A stretch of DNA of 64,000 nucleotides from Lepiota brunneoincarnata (taxonomy: Eukaryota; Basidiomycota; Agaricomycetes; Agaricales; Agaricaceae). A program made the position numbers and the translations under genes. The DNA lies in contig JAEBUN010000003.1 of the NCBI GenBank assembly GCA_023014365.1, forward strand, positions 2,852,001 to 2,916,000. Direction: 5' to 3'. Each line of letters starts with the position of its first letter. Position 1 is the stretch's first letter. Under the pieces are notes generated by a model. That model saw only the letters and a list, made by a program, of their open reading frames with translations. It ran no database searches and was not told the origin of the DNA. Shown piece after piece: positions 39,041 to 50,784 of this stretch.

Positions 39041-40280
39041 ACGTCACCTTCTTCACTGCCATGAATATCATCTGTGGTGGGTTCATAAACGCTCTTGGAA
39101 TGCGGGAGGGAGGATCATCACTTTAACAACGAGACTCTACTTACGATGTGTGCACCAAAAACCTTGACCGGTTCCTTTCATTGCACACTCTACAAGCACC
39201 CGAGGCGTAAGACAGTTTGTGCAGTTACTCGACGTTTGCGTCGATCTGGAAGCACCTACTATCACGTTTTATGGGATTGATAAGCATGAACCACTATTGT
39301 AGCGCCTGAAGGGCGACTGACTTCTTCTGACTGAACAAGATATCGATGGTTTATATGGAGTCCAGTGGTTGCATATCTGGCAGGTAGTGTTGTAGGCCGA
39401 GAATACCCCGGTGGCACGAAGATTGGTTTCTGTCCCTTCAATCTCGTACCTGCTCCCTCGGGCTCTTCACTAAACGGTGATCTTACTAGTGCGCACGGTG
39501 ATCTTCCCTCTCAACGATCAATCGATCAAACCTGGGCCGAAATCAACTGGTGGAAACAATGCCCATCGAAATGTGTCTTAAGTTCGCTCATTCCAATAGG
39601 GTGCACCCCGGTATGGGGCGCCCAACTTTTTGATCTGAAAGTTGTTCAATTTTGGCATAGCAGTACTTACCGCTTGATAAAAATGGCAGGACTCTCTTCA
39701 TTGAGCAAAGCAAAGGAATCTACATACACAATTATTCTCACCTCGAAGATGTCGCTTACAAGCGTACTGTGTGCTTGCACTTCGATGGTAGCATTTATCG
39801 ATGAGTAATTAGCACCCCTCATCCCTCCACGCATGCAACTTTTGTCGAAACCGTTATCAGCCAACGATAGACGGCCCTGGCATCTATGCATTACCGTATC
39901 AGCGCAGGTATTCGGCCTAGGTACTCATGAGAGCAAGATACGGATCCTACATCCACGCCGAGGTACGAAAATGGTCAGGAGGGAGCTGGTGGACCAATAA
40001 TCTTCAGATAAACAGGCTTTGGTGAAGAGACTGGCCGGGTCGTGTACTTAGGAAATGCCGGTACCCGGGTCATGGATTACCCGCCTCAATCCGGGCTTAA
40101 CCAGATACTTCTGCCTTTCATGCCAACTCTGGTTTGGAGTGCTATGCCTACTACATATGCTAAATACTTTGTTGAGATTGACTAGCTATGTTTGGACAAG
40201 GCATTGTTCGTGGTTCGGATTTCTGTCCACTGGCGGGCTCCTCTCAGGTCTTGCCCAGCCCACTGGCTGTGCGACGGCCT

Positions 40281-40336
40281 GGGATGCAAAATAGTTACTT
40301 GTGGTACTAGTAGTCTGCCTGACACGCTCATTAGAC
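40281..40336. repeat. Short direct repeat, copy 1 of 2
   Basis: Matches 43312-43366 with about 10 differences, sharing CAAAATAGTT and TAGTAGTCTGCCT. Together with the 158-bp repeat it shows that this intergenic DNA was itself copied. Confidence 0.8.
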
Positions 40337-40840
40337 TCAGACCCACTCTCTCCATTGGGGTGGTGTTGGTTCTGGGAGCTGGAGTCTTCTGATCTTCACT
40401 CGAGCGAGCTATGCACACCTAGCGAAAGATTACTGAAAGCGTCAACAAGAGACGGGAGCCGAAAACTCAAATGGGTAGCCCGGACCAATCACACTATCAG
40501 TATGGTTAGTTCCAGGCATTGAAAATGATCGGACCCCGTCGAGGACCGATAAACATCTTCTTCGGGTGGAAGATACACAGCAAAACTCTGCGAGCAAGAC
40601 CTCCGACCGCTTGGGGACCGACAATCCGAAGCTATCCCTACGTAGGCGGATGACGTGCCGAGCATCGCCACCCTTCCGTGGCACTTTATCGACCAACGAA
40701 ATATGATGGTCACCTTCAACGGCTTCAATGGCTTCGATCGCACCCCGTGTGTTCCTGGGGCATCCTTAAATACGGCTATGGTGAAATGTAGCGTTAATTC
40801 ACCACCGGTGCTCTATACCTCCCCCCCCCCCAAATTCCAC

Positions 40841-41877
40841 ATGAGTGCAGTGCCAATCCAACACCAAGAGCGGACCTTTACTTCATTTCCGGGCTCAGCC
40901 TATCTGTTGCCTTCGGATGAACCAGAACGTGATAGGTAAGGCATCACATCGTTATATAGCTACTGGGGTGAATGAAGGAACCGTGCCCTCCTGCCAACAG
41001 ACTCGACGTACAACATAGGATCATTACTCGCTGTTTCGGCGACAAACTCGTCCTCTCACCTGTCATCCTTGGCGAGGGCGATAAAGTCTTTGATTCTGGC
41101 GCAGGAGCATGTAAGTACCAACAACATGCATATCCCCAAGCCACAGCCCTTGATCACAAAACACAAACTACAGGCAGCTGGATCCTCGATCTTGCCGCCA
41201 GACTGCCGAGTCATATAGAGGTTTATGGCTCCGACATCGAGGACGGTCTCTTCCCTAACGAACCCCTCCATAATGTCAAACTCTTCAATTATTCGGTCCT
41301 AGCTCTCCCCAAGGATTGGACCGACACATTCCAACTAGTCCACCAACGCCTCCTCGAATGCGGTCTGACCTCGGGACAGTGGGATCATGCTATCAATGAA
41401 CTCTTCCGTGTCACCAAACCAGGTGGTTGGATTGAGCTCTGTGAAACCGGACCTGAGGTCATTTGTCCTTCGCACCCGGACCACAAGAGTTTGAAGACAC
41501 ACATAGTTTTGTACGCTGCCACTGATCATGTCCTTGAACACGATCTGGCTTTGCCCGACCGATTACGGAGGGTTGGGTTCATTGATGTGCATTCGGTTGA
41601 GGTGGATATGCCGTTTGGCAAGTGGGCAGGACCGGATGGTGCAGCTGCGCGTGATACTTTCGCTGGCTTTACCAGGGGTTTGAAGGGGCCAATATTGAGT
41701 AAAGGTGGGTTGGGTATTGCGGAGTCCGAGGAGGAGTATGAGGGGATTGTGGATGAGTTTGAGCGTATCTGTGATGAGACTCCGGGGACGGTGATCAAGT
41801 ATTATACCGTCTGTGGGCGCAAACCAATGGCTGCAGCAGATGCAGCTTTCGTTCCGAGAACGGCCTCGATTTTTTAG
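40841..41877 (+). CDS. SAM-dependent methyltransferase, LaeA/TAM-like
   Basis: Three exons: 40841-40935, 41001-41110 and 41174-41877, introns 65 and 63 nt, giving 302 residues. The start MSAVPIQHQ gives GSAYLLPSDEPERDRLDVQH, the usual opening of this fungal family. The SAM-binding fold shows motif I VFDSGAGACSWILDLA, an acidic VYGSDI at the end of strand 2, ALPKDWTDTFQLVHQRLL and the post-motif LFRVTKPGGWIEL. Family members methylate small molecules or proteins and often sit beside secondary-metabolism genes; the substrate is unknown. The gene is intact, and a broken second copy lies at 45789-46520. It converges on the relic of an esterase exon (42207-42337), mirroring copy 2 of the block. 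Confidence 0.88.
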
Positions 41878-42206
41878 AATTGATCAGGTCACTAATAGTG
41901 TCAACCTTTACGGACGGAAGTTGTCATGTAGTGTATCATACAGCGGAAATATGACATTTACCATTGTGCGAAATTTGGACCATCAAAGTGGTAAAGGGGA
42001 GCTGAGGAGACCTCGAGAATACTCTTCACGATCTGCACAGGTTGGTCAACCCATCTACTGCATTTAGAGGAGCTGACTAGGCCCCGAGAACTGTATATGC
42101 GGGTGGTCGAGCAGCGTGTTAAATCCATAGGGGCCATTAACCGACTGACAGGTCCTCCACTCATAACGGTAACACTTAACTTGCCCTACATATCACATAT
42201 CGTCGT

Positions 42207-42337
42207 CTGCGTTTGCATTTCCTTCCTGAGGCTATGCCAGAAACCACATCGACTAGTCAACACATCCCCAAGCTGTTCCACCCTTCACGCCATTCGGATG
42301 GAACGGTATACGAGAATTGCCCGTAATCGAGCTCACA
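42207..42337 (-). pseudogene. Last exon of a carboxylesterase, relic
   Basis: This segment is a diverged copy of 46852-46983, the final exon of the intact esterase. The rest of that gene is missing; homology stops abruptly and the 158-bp dispersed repeat begins at 42355. The stop codon of the intact copy is altered here. It shows that an esterase once stood beside this methyltransferase. Confidence 0.75.
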
Positions 42338-42354
42338 AACTTATCGTTCTTTTT

Positions 42355-42510
42355 CATGGACCACATTTATCGTACTCTTCCTGTTGAGCGCCGAGCGCTT
42401 GGGAAAGTCTTGGTGGAGAAATGAGCCCCTGTGAGTGGTCCGCTTTGGGAATGATGGTCACATGATGTCATTTATTCATTACCTACTTGCACGTGACATG
42501 AAATTTCATC
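42355..42510. repeat. Dispersed repeat, copy 2 of 2
   Basis: Partner of 38883-39040, same orientation. Its left end lies at the truncation point of the esterase relic, so its arrival may be linked to that deletion. Confidence 0.9.
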
Positions 42511-43679
42511 TGTGAGTAGTATTATACGCCTTGATTAATAAGACACCGTATTTTTACGGCAAGGCTCAGCCCATGTGCCTCTAGGAAGCTAGGGCCATAT
42601 TAGAGGTGCATAATTAGGCGGTTCTCCAGGGAAATTGGGTCATAGACTCGTAATGGGGGTGTTATGCACAGGGCATTATGCTTCCAGTTCCACGGTCACG
42701 TATAGAATCATCGGATGCAGCATCTTGTACCTAGGCCTTGAACGCCAGCGAGGGGGGGTCTCCGATGTATCATATATAGGCTTGGGCATTCATAGCACAA
42801 CTTCATTTTAGAGCGATTAAATATTTGTGGATCAGATGAGGGGTGGAAGTGTGGAAAAAGTCAAACAATTGGTTCAACAGGCTGAGTTGCTCCCGTTCTC
42901 GCTCTAGCCACTGGTCCATCCCTCCTATCCCCCTCCTGTGACCACAAGTATTTAGCAAGGGGACTCTAATGATTTCAATCCAACGCATCAAAGGGGACAA
43001 TAGCATACTAGCGGCTTCAGGCACTTTCCAAAAGATGTTGCACAAAGCTCATCATGGTGTTCGTTTTTGAATCCCTTCGACATATAATGCGCAGCATCCC
43101 AGTTTTAGGACATAGTCCCGAAGAACAAACTCAGATACATCTACTATGGCGCCTAAAGCCCTACAAGTAGGCAACATCAGTTGGTACATCTAATAAGTCA
43201 CTACACATGTAGCATCTTCGTAATATTCTCCAAGTCGAACATTACCAGCCCATCAGCTTTCATTGACACAATGAGCACAAGCAACAACAGTGACACCAAT
43301 CCCAGCAGCGTGGGACACAAAATAGTTGCTTGTGGTGGTAGTAGTCTGCCTAGCACCTCGTTAGACATATACATATACAGTAACAACCATATTTATGGGG
43401 TAGGAGCGGTTCGGGCGACCCTCCGGTCACTCGTGTGACTTGCTCTAGTCTTTATGTTTATTTGCTCATATTTCTCTCTCGATCTCGCCCACAGAAGCAA
43501 ACAAATAGGTGGGGTAGATAAAATGGCCACGCGACTCTTTTCCTTAAATACGAAATACGATTTTTGTCAGCCGCAGAACCCCCCCTTCATTCGAGCCAGG
43601 TCTCTGGTGTGACGCGACATTGACTTGTTCACTCTCGCCGCCACGCAGCGCCTTGCCCTATTCCCGACCACCATCCACC
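42511..43679. other. Intergenic stretch before the glycosyltransferase
   Basis: No gene seen. It contains the second copy of the 56-bp repeat (43312-43366). The immediate upstream sequence of the glycosyltransferase resembles that of its pseudogene copy only from about 43648 on. Confidence 0.55.
43312..43366. repeat. Short direct repeat, copy 2 of 2
   Basis: Partner of 40281-40336, same orientation. Confidence 0.8.
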
Positions 43680-45458
43680 ATGCCCTTCCTCCCCTCTGGA
43701 AAGGCCAATGCATACTCCCCCTTGCCTAAGTCGGGCGACGGAGACCGGACGAGCGCGGGTGCAAGATACAAGTCTCTTACTGGTGTTTTTCTCACGCGCC
43801 GTTATGCTCGCATTTGCATCGCAGCTGTCTTAACACTTGCTCTCTTTCTCTTCTCCTCACAATTAAATGCACTATTAACACAGCCAGGGACCTACCCACC
43901 CTATCCAACACCTTTCGATAAACCACCTAGAAAAGATAAACGACCTCCTCTGTACCAGCGTTACACTGCCTACGAGGATCGCTTTCCTCAGCATGACCCA
44001 TCCCTACCACATCCGGAGGGTGAACATGCCAAATTTATCTTTTTCGCAAATCACATCCACGGCGCGGGGTGGGGCAATGTAATGCAGGAGATGCTCCTCA
44101 ATGCCTACTTGGCGTACGCATCTGGTCGGGCGTGAGTTGATAGGGTGACGGTGCTGATAGGTGATGTGGCTGACATCTATTGAAACAGATTCGTTTTTGA
44201 CAACTATACTTGGAGCATGGACGGTGAATACTCGGATTACAATGGCAAACTCATCCCTTCACGCATTCCAATATCCACATTGGTCGCTGGTCCTCTCGCT
44301 GGTTATCCCTACTTGAACTCGACCGAAGTACCCCGCTCCGTCTCCTGGAACTACTATCACCATATCTGTCCAGAACCTCTAGTCGTAAGCCCCGATGCTA
44401 TCAGAGCCACCCTGCCAGATCAGGCCACCGCTCTTCAGACGCTAGAAGCTTGGGTAAAGAAGCTTGACAGCATTGAGGATCGCTGCGTCGAAGTCCAAAG
44501 GGACACACATCAAGTATTCAACCTCTGGTATGGCATGCACTTCTTTTTCGGCTCAATGTCAGCTAACTAGTTCAAATCAAGGATTCTAGGAACCCCTCGA
44601 CTACACGACATCCTGCCGTCATTTTTTGCTTCTCCCATCGTAGACGAGTTCTCATGGTCACCCCTGATCCACTACACCTTCCACAGAAACCAACACCACT
44701 TCGTCCCATCTACCCAAAAGCCCAAACGATCTCTCCTCTCGTACTTGCTACAGTCGTATCCCGCTCTCACACCAACTCCACCACACCCATCAACGTTGCC
44801 TATTCTTGCGCTTCACCTTAGACGCGGTGATTTCGTGGAACACTGTGGTCTTCTCTCGGAATGGAACTCCACTTACACAGGTTACAACACACTTCCCGAG
44901 TTACCCGATCGATTCTTGTTCAAGGATTCCAAGGAAGCCGAATTGCACGAATCGATGTCCGAGGAGGAGTTCAAGCAGGCCTATGCGGACAAGTGTCTTG
45001 CCGACACTGACACAGTCCGCAAGAGGGTTGTACGTGCAGTACGGGAGTGGAGGGAGAAGCAGTTGGCGATGGAGAATGGCAGCCGAGTGGATGCTGAGGA
45101 ACGAGTGAGGGAGAAGTTGAGGAAGGTGTACATTATGACCAATGGTGATCGTGAGTGGTTGAACGAGTTGAAAGAGGCGCTACAGGGGGATGCGGAGCGA
45201 AGCTCTGGGAGGGCTTTGGAAGACCAGGACGCGAGGACGGATTACGATTACGATTTTGTCTGGAGCTGGGAGGAGATTTCGACTAGTCGTGACCTTGAAC
45301 TTGGGTGGGAAGCGCGGTATGTTGCCCAGGCCGTGGACATGTATGTTGGACAGAGGGCGGAGGTGTTTGTTGGGAATGGCTTTTCCAGTCTAACGGCTAA
45401 TATTGTGATGCTGCGAACTGCGGGTGGGGTACCGCCGTGGAAGACGAGGTTCTGGTAA
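43680..45458 (+). CDS. Type II membrane O-fucosyltransferase-like glycosyltransferase
   Basis: Three exons, 43680-44131, 44189-44527 and 44582-45458, give 555 residues. Start at MPFLPSGKA. A short cytosolic N-terminus with basic residues precedes one membrane anchor (ICIAAVLTLALFLF, about residues 42-57), placing the catalytic part in the Golgi lumen. GWGNVMQEMLLNAYLAY near residue 140, LALHLRRGDFVEHC with the Arg-rich HxRRGD motif of the fucosyltransferase superfamily, YIMTNGD and GNGFSSLTANIVMLR follow in family order. The second intron (54 nt, GTATGG donor, CTAAC branch site, CAAG end) removes an in-frame TAG; its length is a multiple of three and its 5' half looks coding. Donor and acceptor sugars are unknown. 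Intact; the second copy at 50785 is broken. Confidence 0.85.
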
Positions 45459-45788
45459 TCTAATCACTCACCATGGGCAGTAGGATACCTACATTAGGGC
45501 TGGGTTGAAAACTTCGGTGTTTTTTAAAATCTGATTTTCTTATATTTTAATAACTAGATACATGCCCATCGCATGTCGGCAGCAATCTTGCTTGCAAAGT
45601 TAATTCGGACTGAGCCGTAGACTCATTTCACGCCCGTGACACTGGTATTTCCAAGCAAGACTTCAGGCGTAGTACCTTTCGAATCAGTCGGTGCGACCTA
45701 CTAAAACAGGCTTCATGCCATCAGAGGAGTCAATGTACTATCCAAGACTGCCTACGCCTAGGAGTGAGCAAGGGGTATGGATTGTCTT
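45459..45788. other. Spacer between glycosyltransferase and relic
   Basis: 3' end of the glycosyltransferase. Homology with the pseudogene copy ends about 35 bp after the stop codon. Nothing else seen. Confidence 0.5.
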
Positions 45789-46520
45789 GACCGACCAGTT
45801 GTGGAAGGTTTGGTTTGTTGATGTGCACTCGGTTGAGGTGGAAATATGACGTTTGGAAAGTGAGCACGGCCGGGTGGTGAAGCTGGGCGTGATACCCTTG
45901 CAGGCCCCCACCAGGGGTTTGAAGGGGCCAATGTGGAGAGTGGACCACGGCTGCTCACGTAGCATCCGTTATCCCCTCTTCCACTAGCCGTGGAGACAAT
46001 CACGGCGCCCACACGTTCCTGGCACGTTCACCGCCCAAAAAGACGCCAAACGCGACCACCAATACGCATGTACATGTCATGCGACTTTCTCTTTCCATTT
46101 CTCTCGTTTCTCTCTCCCCTGCCGTAGTAAAAACATATGCTACTAATTTCGATACAAAATTTTGTAACTACTTTTCTTTCTCTCTCCTCGGTTCCAAACT
46201 CTTCCTATCCCCATCTAAAAGCCCACCTCGTAGCATACAAACTAGCTATTAAAATAGTATTACAAGGTAGCAAAATACACCCCTTCTCATCTATTAGCTG
46301 CCTAAGCTCTCGCCCTTTCCTCCCTCGTTTCAGTAAAGGTGGGTTCGATATCGCAAAGTCTGAGAGGAGTCTGAGGGGATTATGGATGAGTTTGAGTGTA
46401 TTTGTCAAGAAACTCCGGGGACGGTGATCAAGTATTATACGGTCTATGGGCGCAAACCAGTGGCTGCAGATACAGCTTTCCTTCCGAGAACGGCTTCATC
46501 TTTTCAAAGTTGATCAGATC
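45789..46520 (+). pseudogene. Degenerate methyltransferase copy
   Basis: 45789-45932 matches codons of the intact methyltransferase at about 41556-41690, and 46332-46520 matches 41698-41890 and continues into its downstream flank (46521-46850 against 41891-42206). Frameshifts and stops are frequent and the 5' two thirds of the gene are missing. A foreign piece of about 399 bp separates the two parts. Confidence 0.85.
45933..46331. mobile_element. Insertion of about 399 bp in the methyltransferase relic
   Basis: At the point where the intact gene reads GGCCAATATTGAGTAAAGG, the relic has GGCCAAT, then 399 unrelated bases, then AGTAAAGG. The insert has a pyrimidine-rich central part and no coding frame of note. 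I see no clear target-site duplication or terminal repeats, so the mechanism is open; a small transposon remnant or filler DNA would fit. Confidence 0.45.
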
Positions 46521-46851
46521 GCCAATAGTGTAAGGTTTGCGGATGGAAGTTACCGTGTATTATGACTTTTTAGTATCACAGTATCATACTGCGGAAATAT
46601 GGTAATTTACCATTGTGCGAATTTTGGACCATCAAAGTGGTAAAGGTGAGCTGACGAGACCTCGAGAATGCTCTTCACGGCCTGCGCAAGTTGGTTAACC
46701 ATTTACTTCATTTAGAGGAGTTAACCAAACCCCGAGAACTGTATAGCCAGGCGGTCGAGCAGGAAATTGAATCCAAAGGGGCCTTTAACAGGATGATAGG
46801 TCCACCCATAACAGTAACACTAAATGTAACCTATACATCACATATCATCGT

Positions 46852-49165
46852 CTATGTTTGCATTTCCTGACTGAGGCTATGCCAGAAATCACATCGAGTA
46901 GTCAACACATCCCCAAGCTGCTCCATCTTTACGCCGTTCGGACGAAACAGTATGCGAGAATTACCCGTAATCGAGCTCACAGGCTATCCGAAGCGAGCAG
47001 GAATAGGTCTGTCAGTTTTTTTCGCTGATAATCCGAAGGAAATCGTGTACGCACCTTCCATGCGACGCCGCTCCTGGCAGATGGTCTTCCAGTAGTGACA
47101 AACGACGTGAAGTACTCTCTCATCGCCTCGAATAGCGCTAAATCGTCTTGATTAGAGTTGGGAGGGGAACCGAAGAATGCCTGGAGATCATCCCCGTGGA
47201 ATGAACCAAGATTGGGATTGTCGTAACTGGGGTGAATGTCGTCAGCTCTCGGATAACGAACGGATCAAGAAAGTATTTACTGATATTGGAAGGCCATGTT
47301 GCGCCGGGATGCGCTTCCTGTGATCATAGCCGCAGTACAAATGTATCTTGCTTCGCCATACATCTGCTGCCCTTGGAGACTGAACGATCCGTCAAATGAT
47401 TCAAGGGGATAAAGTGCAAGGGCACGATCAACGGAGGAGGGTGTGATGCTGGCATATTGACCGTGGAGGAAGTTGAATACCGTCACCTCTGTTGCATTTG
47501 GCATCGAGGTGTTAGCAGAAGGGTCTGGAAGAGACGCAGACCACCGAGCTCCTTCATTGGTGTTCGAGCTGTTATCAAGTATGAGATATAATGGGAACTT
47601 AGAAACCCAGTAGTAGACATTCACCCGAAAAGGACAGGCACACGAGCGAAGCGCCCAGCCTTGAACGCCTCAACCGGGCGTTGTCTGATGAACTCGCCGT
47701 CCAGGAAGGGTGCAAATACAAAAAGTGTTGAGGTGCGTGCAGTTAGAACACGGCTTCCTGCCAGGGCGAGTGTGTCAACGTCTGTTGCTCGAAGGCATTG
47801 GAGCGTATTCTGGGTTTGATTGCCACAACCTCTGTAGTGTGCGTTTGAGAGGCTTTGAAAGAATATTTGTCACAAACTGGCTACCCACGCGAAAGTTGCA
47901 AATTGATTATATATGCCCACGTCGTAGTCCTCGCTGAAAAGGGGTACGAAGTTGAGAGATGGGCTGTCACCCATTGCAGCACGGAAAAGATTTTCGTTGT
48001 TGCCGCCATTTGCGAGAAGCTACACGTACTTTAATGCAAGCGGATTCTGTAGAACTATCTGACTTACATGATACATCGTAGAGCCGGCCCCAGCTGATTC
48101 ACCCCAGATCGTCACTTTCCTGAGATCATGGCATACATCAATGATTATATAAAGAGGGATCGGAAAACCTAAACTTGCTTGTTATCCCCACCGAAATTTC
48201 CTATATATCTTTGCAACCACCGGAGTGCGGCACGCTGGAATCAGATAAATCAAGGACGAGTCTGCGCTAATCTGAAATACCAGATACCTGATCCAATAAT
48301 CCCGCGTTCAGCGCGCCATCCCTTCGGACCTCCGTGCCACCTGTGTGAACCCTATGAGGAAAAATCGCCATGTGAGTGAGTCAGGCCGAGCATACCGAGG
48401 AACCCGAATGGCCCAAGTCGATATTCAAACGAAACGAAGATGAGAGGGTTTGCGCTGGAATGCATGATAAATTCCGGGGGAGCGTCGTGGGTACTCCCGG
48501 CTTGGAAACCGCCTCCTGCCTTTGGATTCACGTACCCACTATACATTTCCAGGAAATATATTACTGACCGTGGAACCACACCATGACCGGGAGCCCATCA
48601 TTGACTCGGGTATTAATGGGAACATAGACCTAGAGCTCGTTCGTGAACTTTGGGGGTCCACTCATCAAGCTTGTGGAACGCAAACATTTCCGAATAGGCA
48701 ATCTTCAGAGGTACCAGGAGTCACTCTTGTTTGGGTTGTTTCAATGCAGGTATTAGCAAACTAGGGACAATCATACCGTCAGTACTAAAGAAACTCTCTC
48801 ATTTATCTGATCCGTAAGTGATCCGCACCTGAGTGGCATTCACATCTCCGAGGTGTCTGGTCGGGGGTGAGACAGGCGCTCTCCACCGGAGATCACCAAC
48901 TGGTGGATCGGCAAAGCGCACGCCACGGAAGTAGATGATACTCGTAGACTGATCCTCTAAACCGTGAAATGTGCCATCTGTACAGTACGAGGTAGGGATG
49001 AGAACGAAATAGTGGACACAATATCTGATCAGTTGGTATCTCACAGTCGAGTTTGACTGTCGGCCCAACAGCGTCTGCATCTGCCCTTCCGATCGCACTT
49101 ACGGTTCCTGGAGCCCCGTTGACTAACCAGGAGAGGAACAGAGGAGCCAGGTGTCCCAAACGCAT
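46852..49165 (-). CDS. Secreted type-B carboxylesterase/lipase
   Basis: Thirteen exons, all frames closing, give 538 residues: 49165-49045, 48977-48829, 48760-48686, 48629-48569, 48515-48396, 48340-48288, 48234-48179, 48119-48068, 48019-47889, 47831-47625, 47568-47281, 47226-47055 and 46983-46852. It opens with a signal-like segment (LAPLFLSWLVNGAPG). Family landmarks: FRGVRFADPPVGDLRWRAP, SEDCLFGN, VWFHGGGFQAG (oxyanion loop), IWGESAGAGS with the nucleophile Ser, SNTNEGA with the acidic residue and GSFHGDDL with the His. The substrate is unknown (lipids, cell-wall or xenobiotic esters are usual). Intron 7 (48178-48120) uses a GC donor (GCAAGT). Its last exon also survives as a relic at 42207-42337, so the gene was part of the duplicated block. 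Confidence 0.92.
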
Positions 49166-50784
49166 GTTGAGAATGGGTTTTCCAGAATGATCCCATGGTA
49201 CCTGGATATTGCCCTTTTATACTCGTTGACTATGGCGGAAGGCGTTCCTGATGGGAGTCTTGTGAACATCCTGATGCTTCATGAGGACTGACCCTCGCAC
49301 GAACGTTATTTATAGTGCGAGCAAGAATACCATCGCTAAATATCATTAAAATGTGGGAGAAATTGAAGTACGATACTCAAGCAGGGGTTCTTAGCATCCC
49401 ACAGATTGACAGTAATGCGGCGCGAAGTCCGAATTCTGGGTTATCGAGCCAAAAAACGGTCAACCAATCTGGACTGAGAAAGGAGTTAAACGTTGAATAT
49501 AAATATATTTTCTGAAAAGCCCTTGATCTTAGCCCTCATTCCGTGGCAGAAGTGGTCGCTGGTATTTTTTGCCATGTATCTTTCTCCTAACTGGGTGGTT
49601 TCCAAGCTGGCAAACACTTATTGTTGCGAGCACGCTATTCAACCCCCCTTGCATACAGGAGGGGCGTGAGGGTTTAGAGGCGCTGTTTCATTGGGGCACA
49701 AGGTATTCACGCCTTCAAACGGACGGTTTATCTAGGGTAGGGCCTGAACTGAGTCCACACCGACCCCGTGCAGCTCTGTTAGGGCCTAGCTCATCAGTCC
49801 ACAACAAACCGAATCCGGGCTCTGCATTCTCAAACACGAGCGATGGATGGTCTTTCAACCCAGTCGGAGACCAGATACTACCCAGCCCGCTTTCTGCTGG
49901 GTAGTGTAGCGCCGGCCCGACACAAGAACGAACCTGGGATTCCTTTCCGGGCTCACACTACTTGCTGACCATTGCATGCTTTATTATGAGAGGTTGGGTT
50001 CGCTGATGTGGACACTCGGTATAAGCCAGTATGGTGCTTAAAGCAGGCGGCGTCGTGGTTTCGGTGATCTAAGGGAGTGGGTGCTATCGGGGTACCCATC
50101 TGGAGAAATGTCAATCCAAGGTCATGAAAATTAGTCCGGGGTCATGTATGACTTTAAAGAGCTCTTACAAGTTGTGCAATGATCTTGCAATAATTTGTAA
50201 CCTTAGGACCTGTTCGGCAACATCGGGTTTGAGCCCATTGGGTTTCGAGCAGAACGCAGTCACACTGTTTAATTAGTCCTTATGCCGCCGTAGTGCCCCA
50301 TGCCTCACAGCCCTTATGCGCACTTCCATAGCACGCCTCTCTTACTGGTCTCTCCTGGCTTTGCGAACTCCTCTCTGGGCGCCCAATGCGATTCTACAAC
50401 AAGCAGAATGCATGTGGAGTTGTGAGCACGTTGCGTCACGGCATGCTCACAGTGCGTGACATGCTTGCTAGGTCACGTTTCAAAATCATGTGGCTTCAGC
50501 CCGATGCTGCCGAACAGACCCTAAGTTAGTAATATCTGTTTAAGACCTTGCACGACCGCTTGTTATAGGGTTGAAGATGATTTGAAAGGTGTAAAATGGT
50601 TCAAGCCGGTGAGGAACAACGTTTGACTACTCCTATGATTGATATGTGCAATTTCCGTTGCAGGTGGGGCATTTGACAAAGAATCATCAATGCTACATTT
50701 AACTGATTACGTGATGGGTGATCGAAAGTAACTTTGGGGTATTCCAGTAGCAGCGCCCTGCCTTATTCCCGACCACCGCCCACC
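49166..50784. other. Intergenic stretch between esterase and pseudogene
   Basis: No gene seen. About 26 bp near 50001-50026 resemble the methyltransferase (GGTTGGGTTC and TGATGTG in the right order), possibly a further relic. Homology to the first glycosyltransferase copy begins at about 50750. Confidence 0.5.

Larger units (their letters stand above)
38696..40840. other. Intergenic stretch with dispersed repeats
   Basis: It holds the probable missing 5' exon of the RhoGEF, one copy of a 158-bp dispersed repeat (38883-39040) and one copy of a 56-bp repeat (40281-40336). A 147-codon plus-strand frame at 39365-39808 resembles nothing I know. Confidence 0.5.

Noticed and set aside
44528..44577. 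Stop codon in the glycosyltransferase read as a nonsense mutation
   Set aside because: The TAG lies in a segment with intron signals and is shared by both copies, so splicing explains it better.
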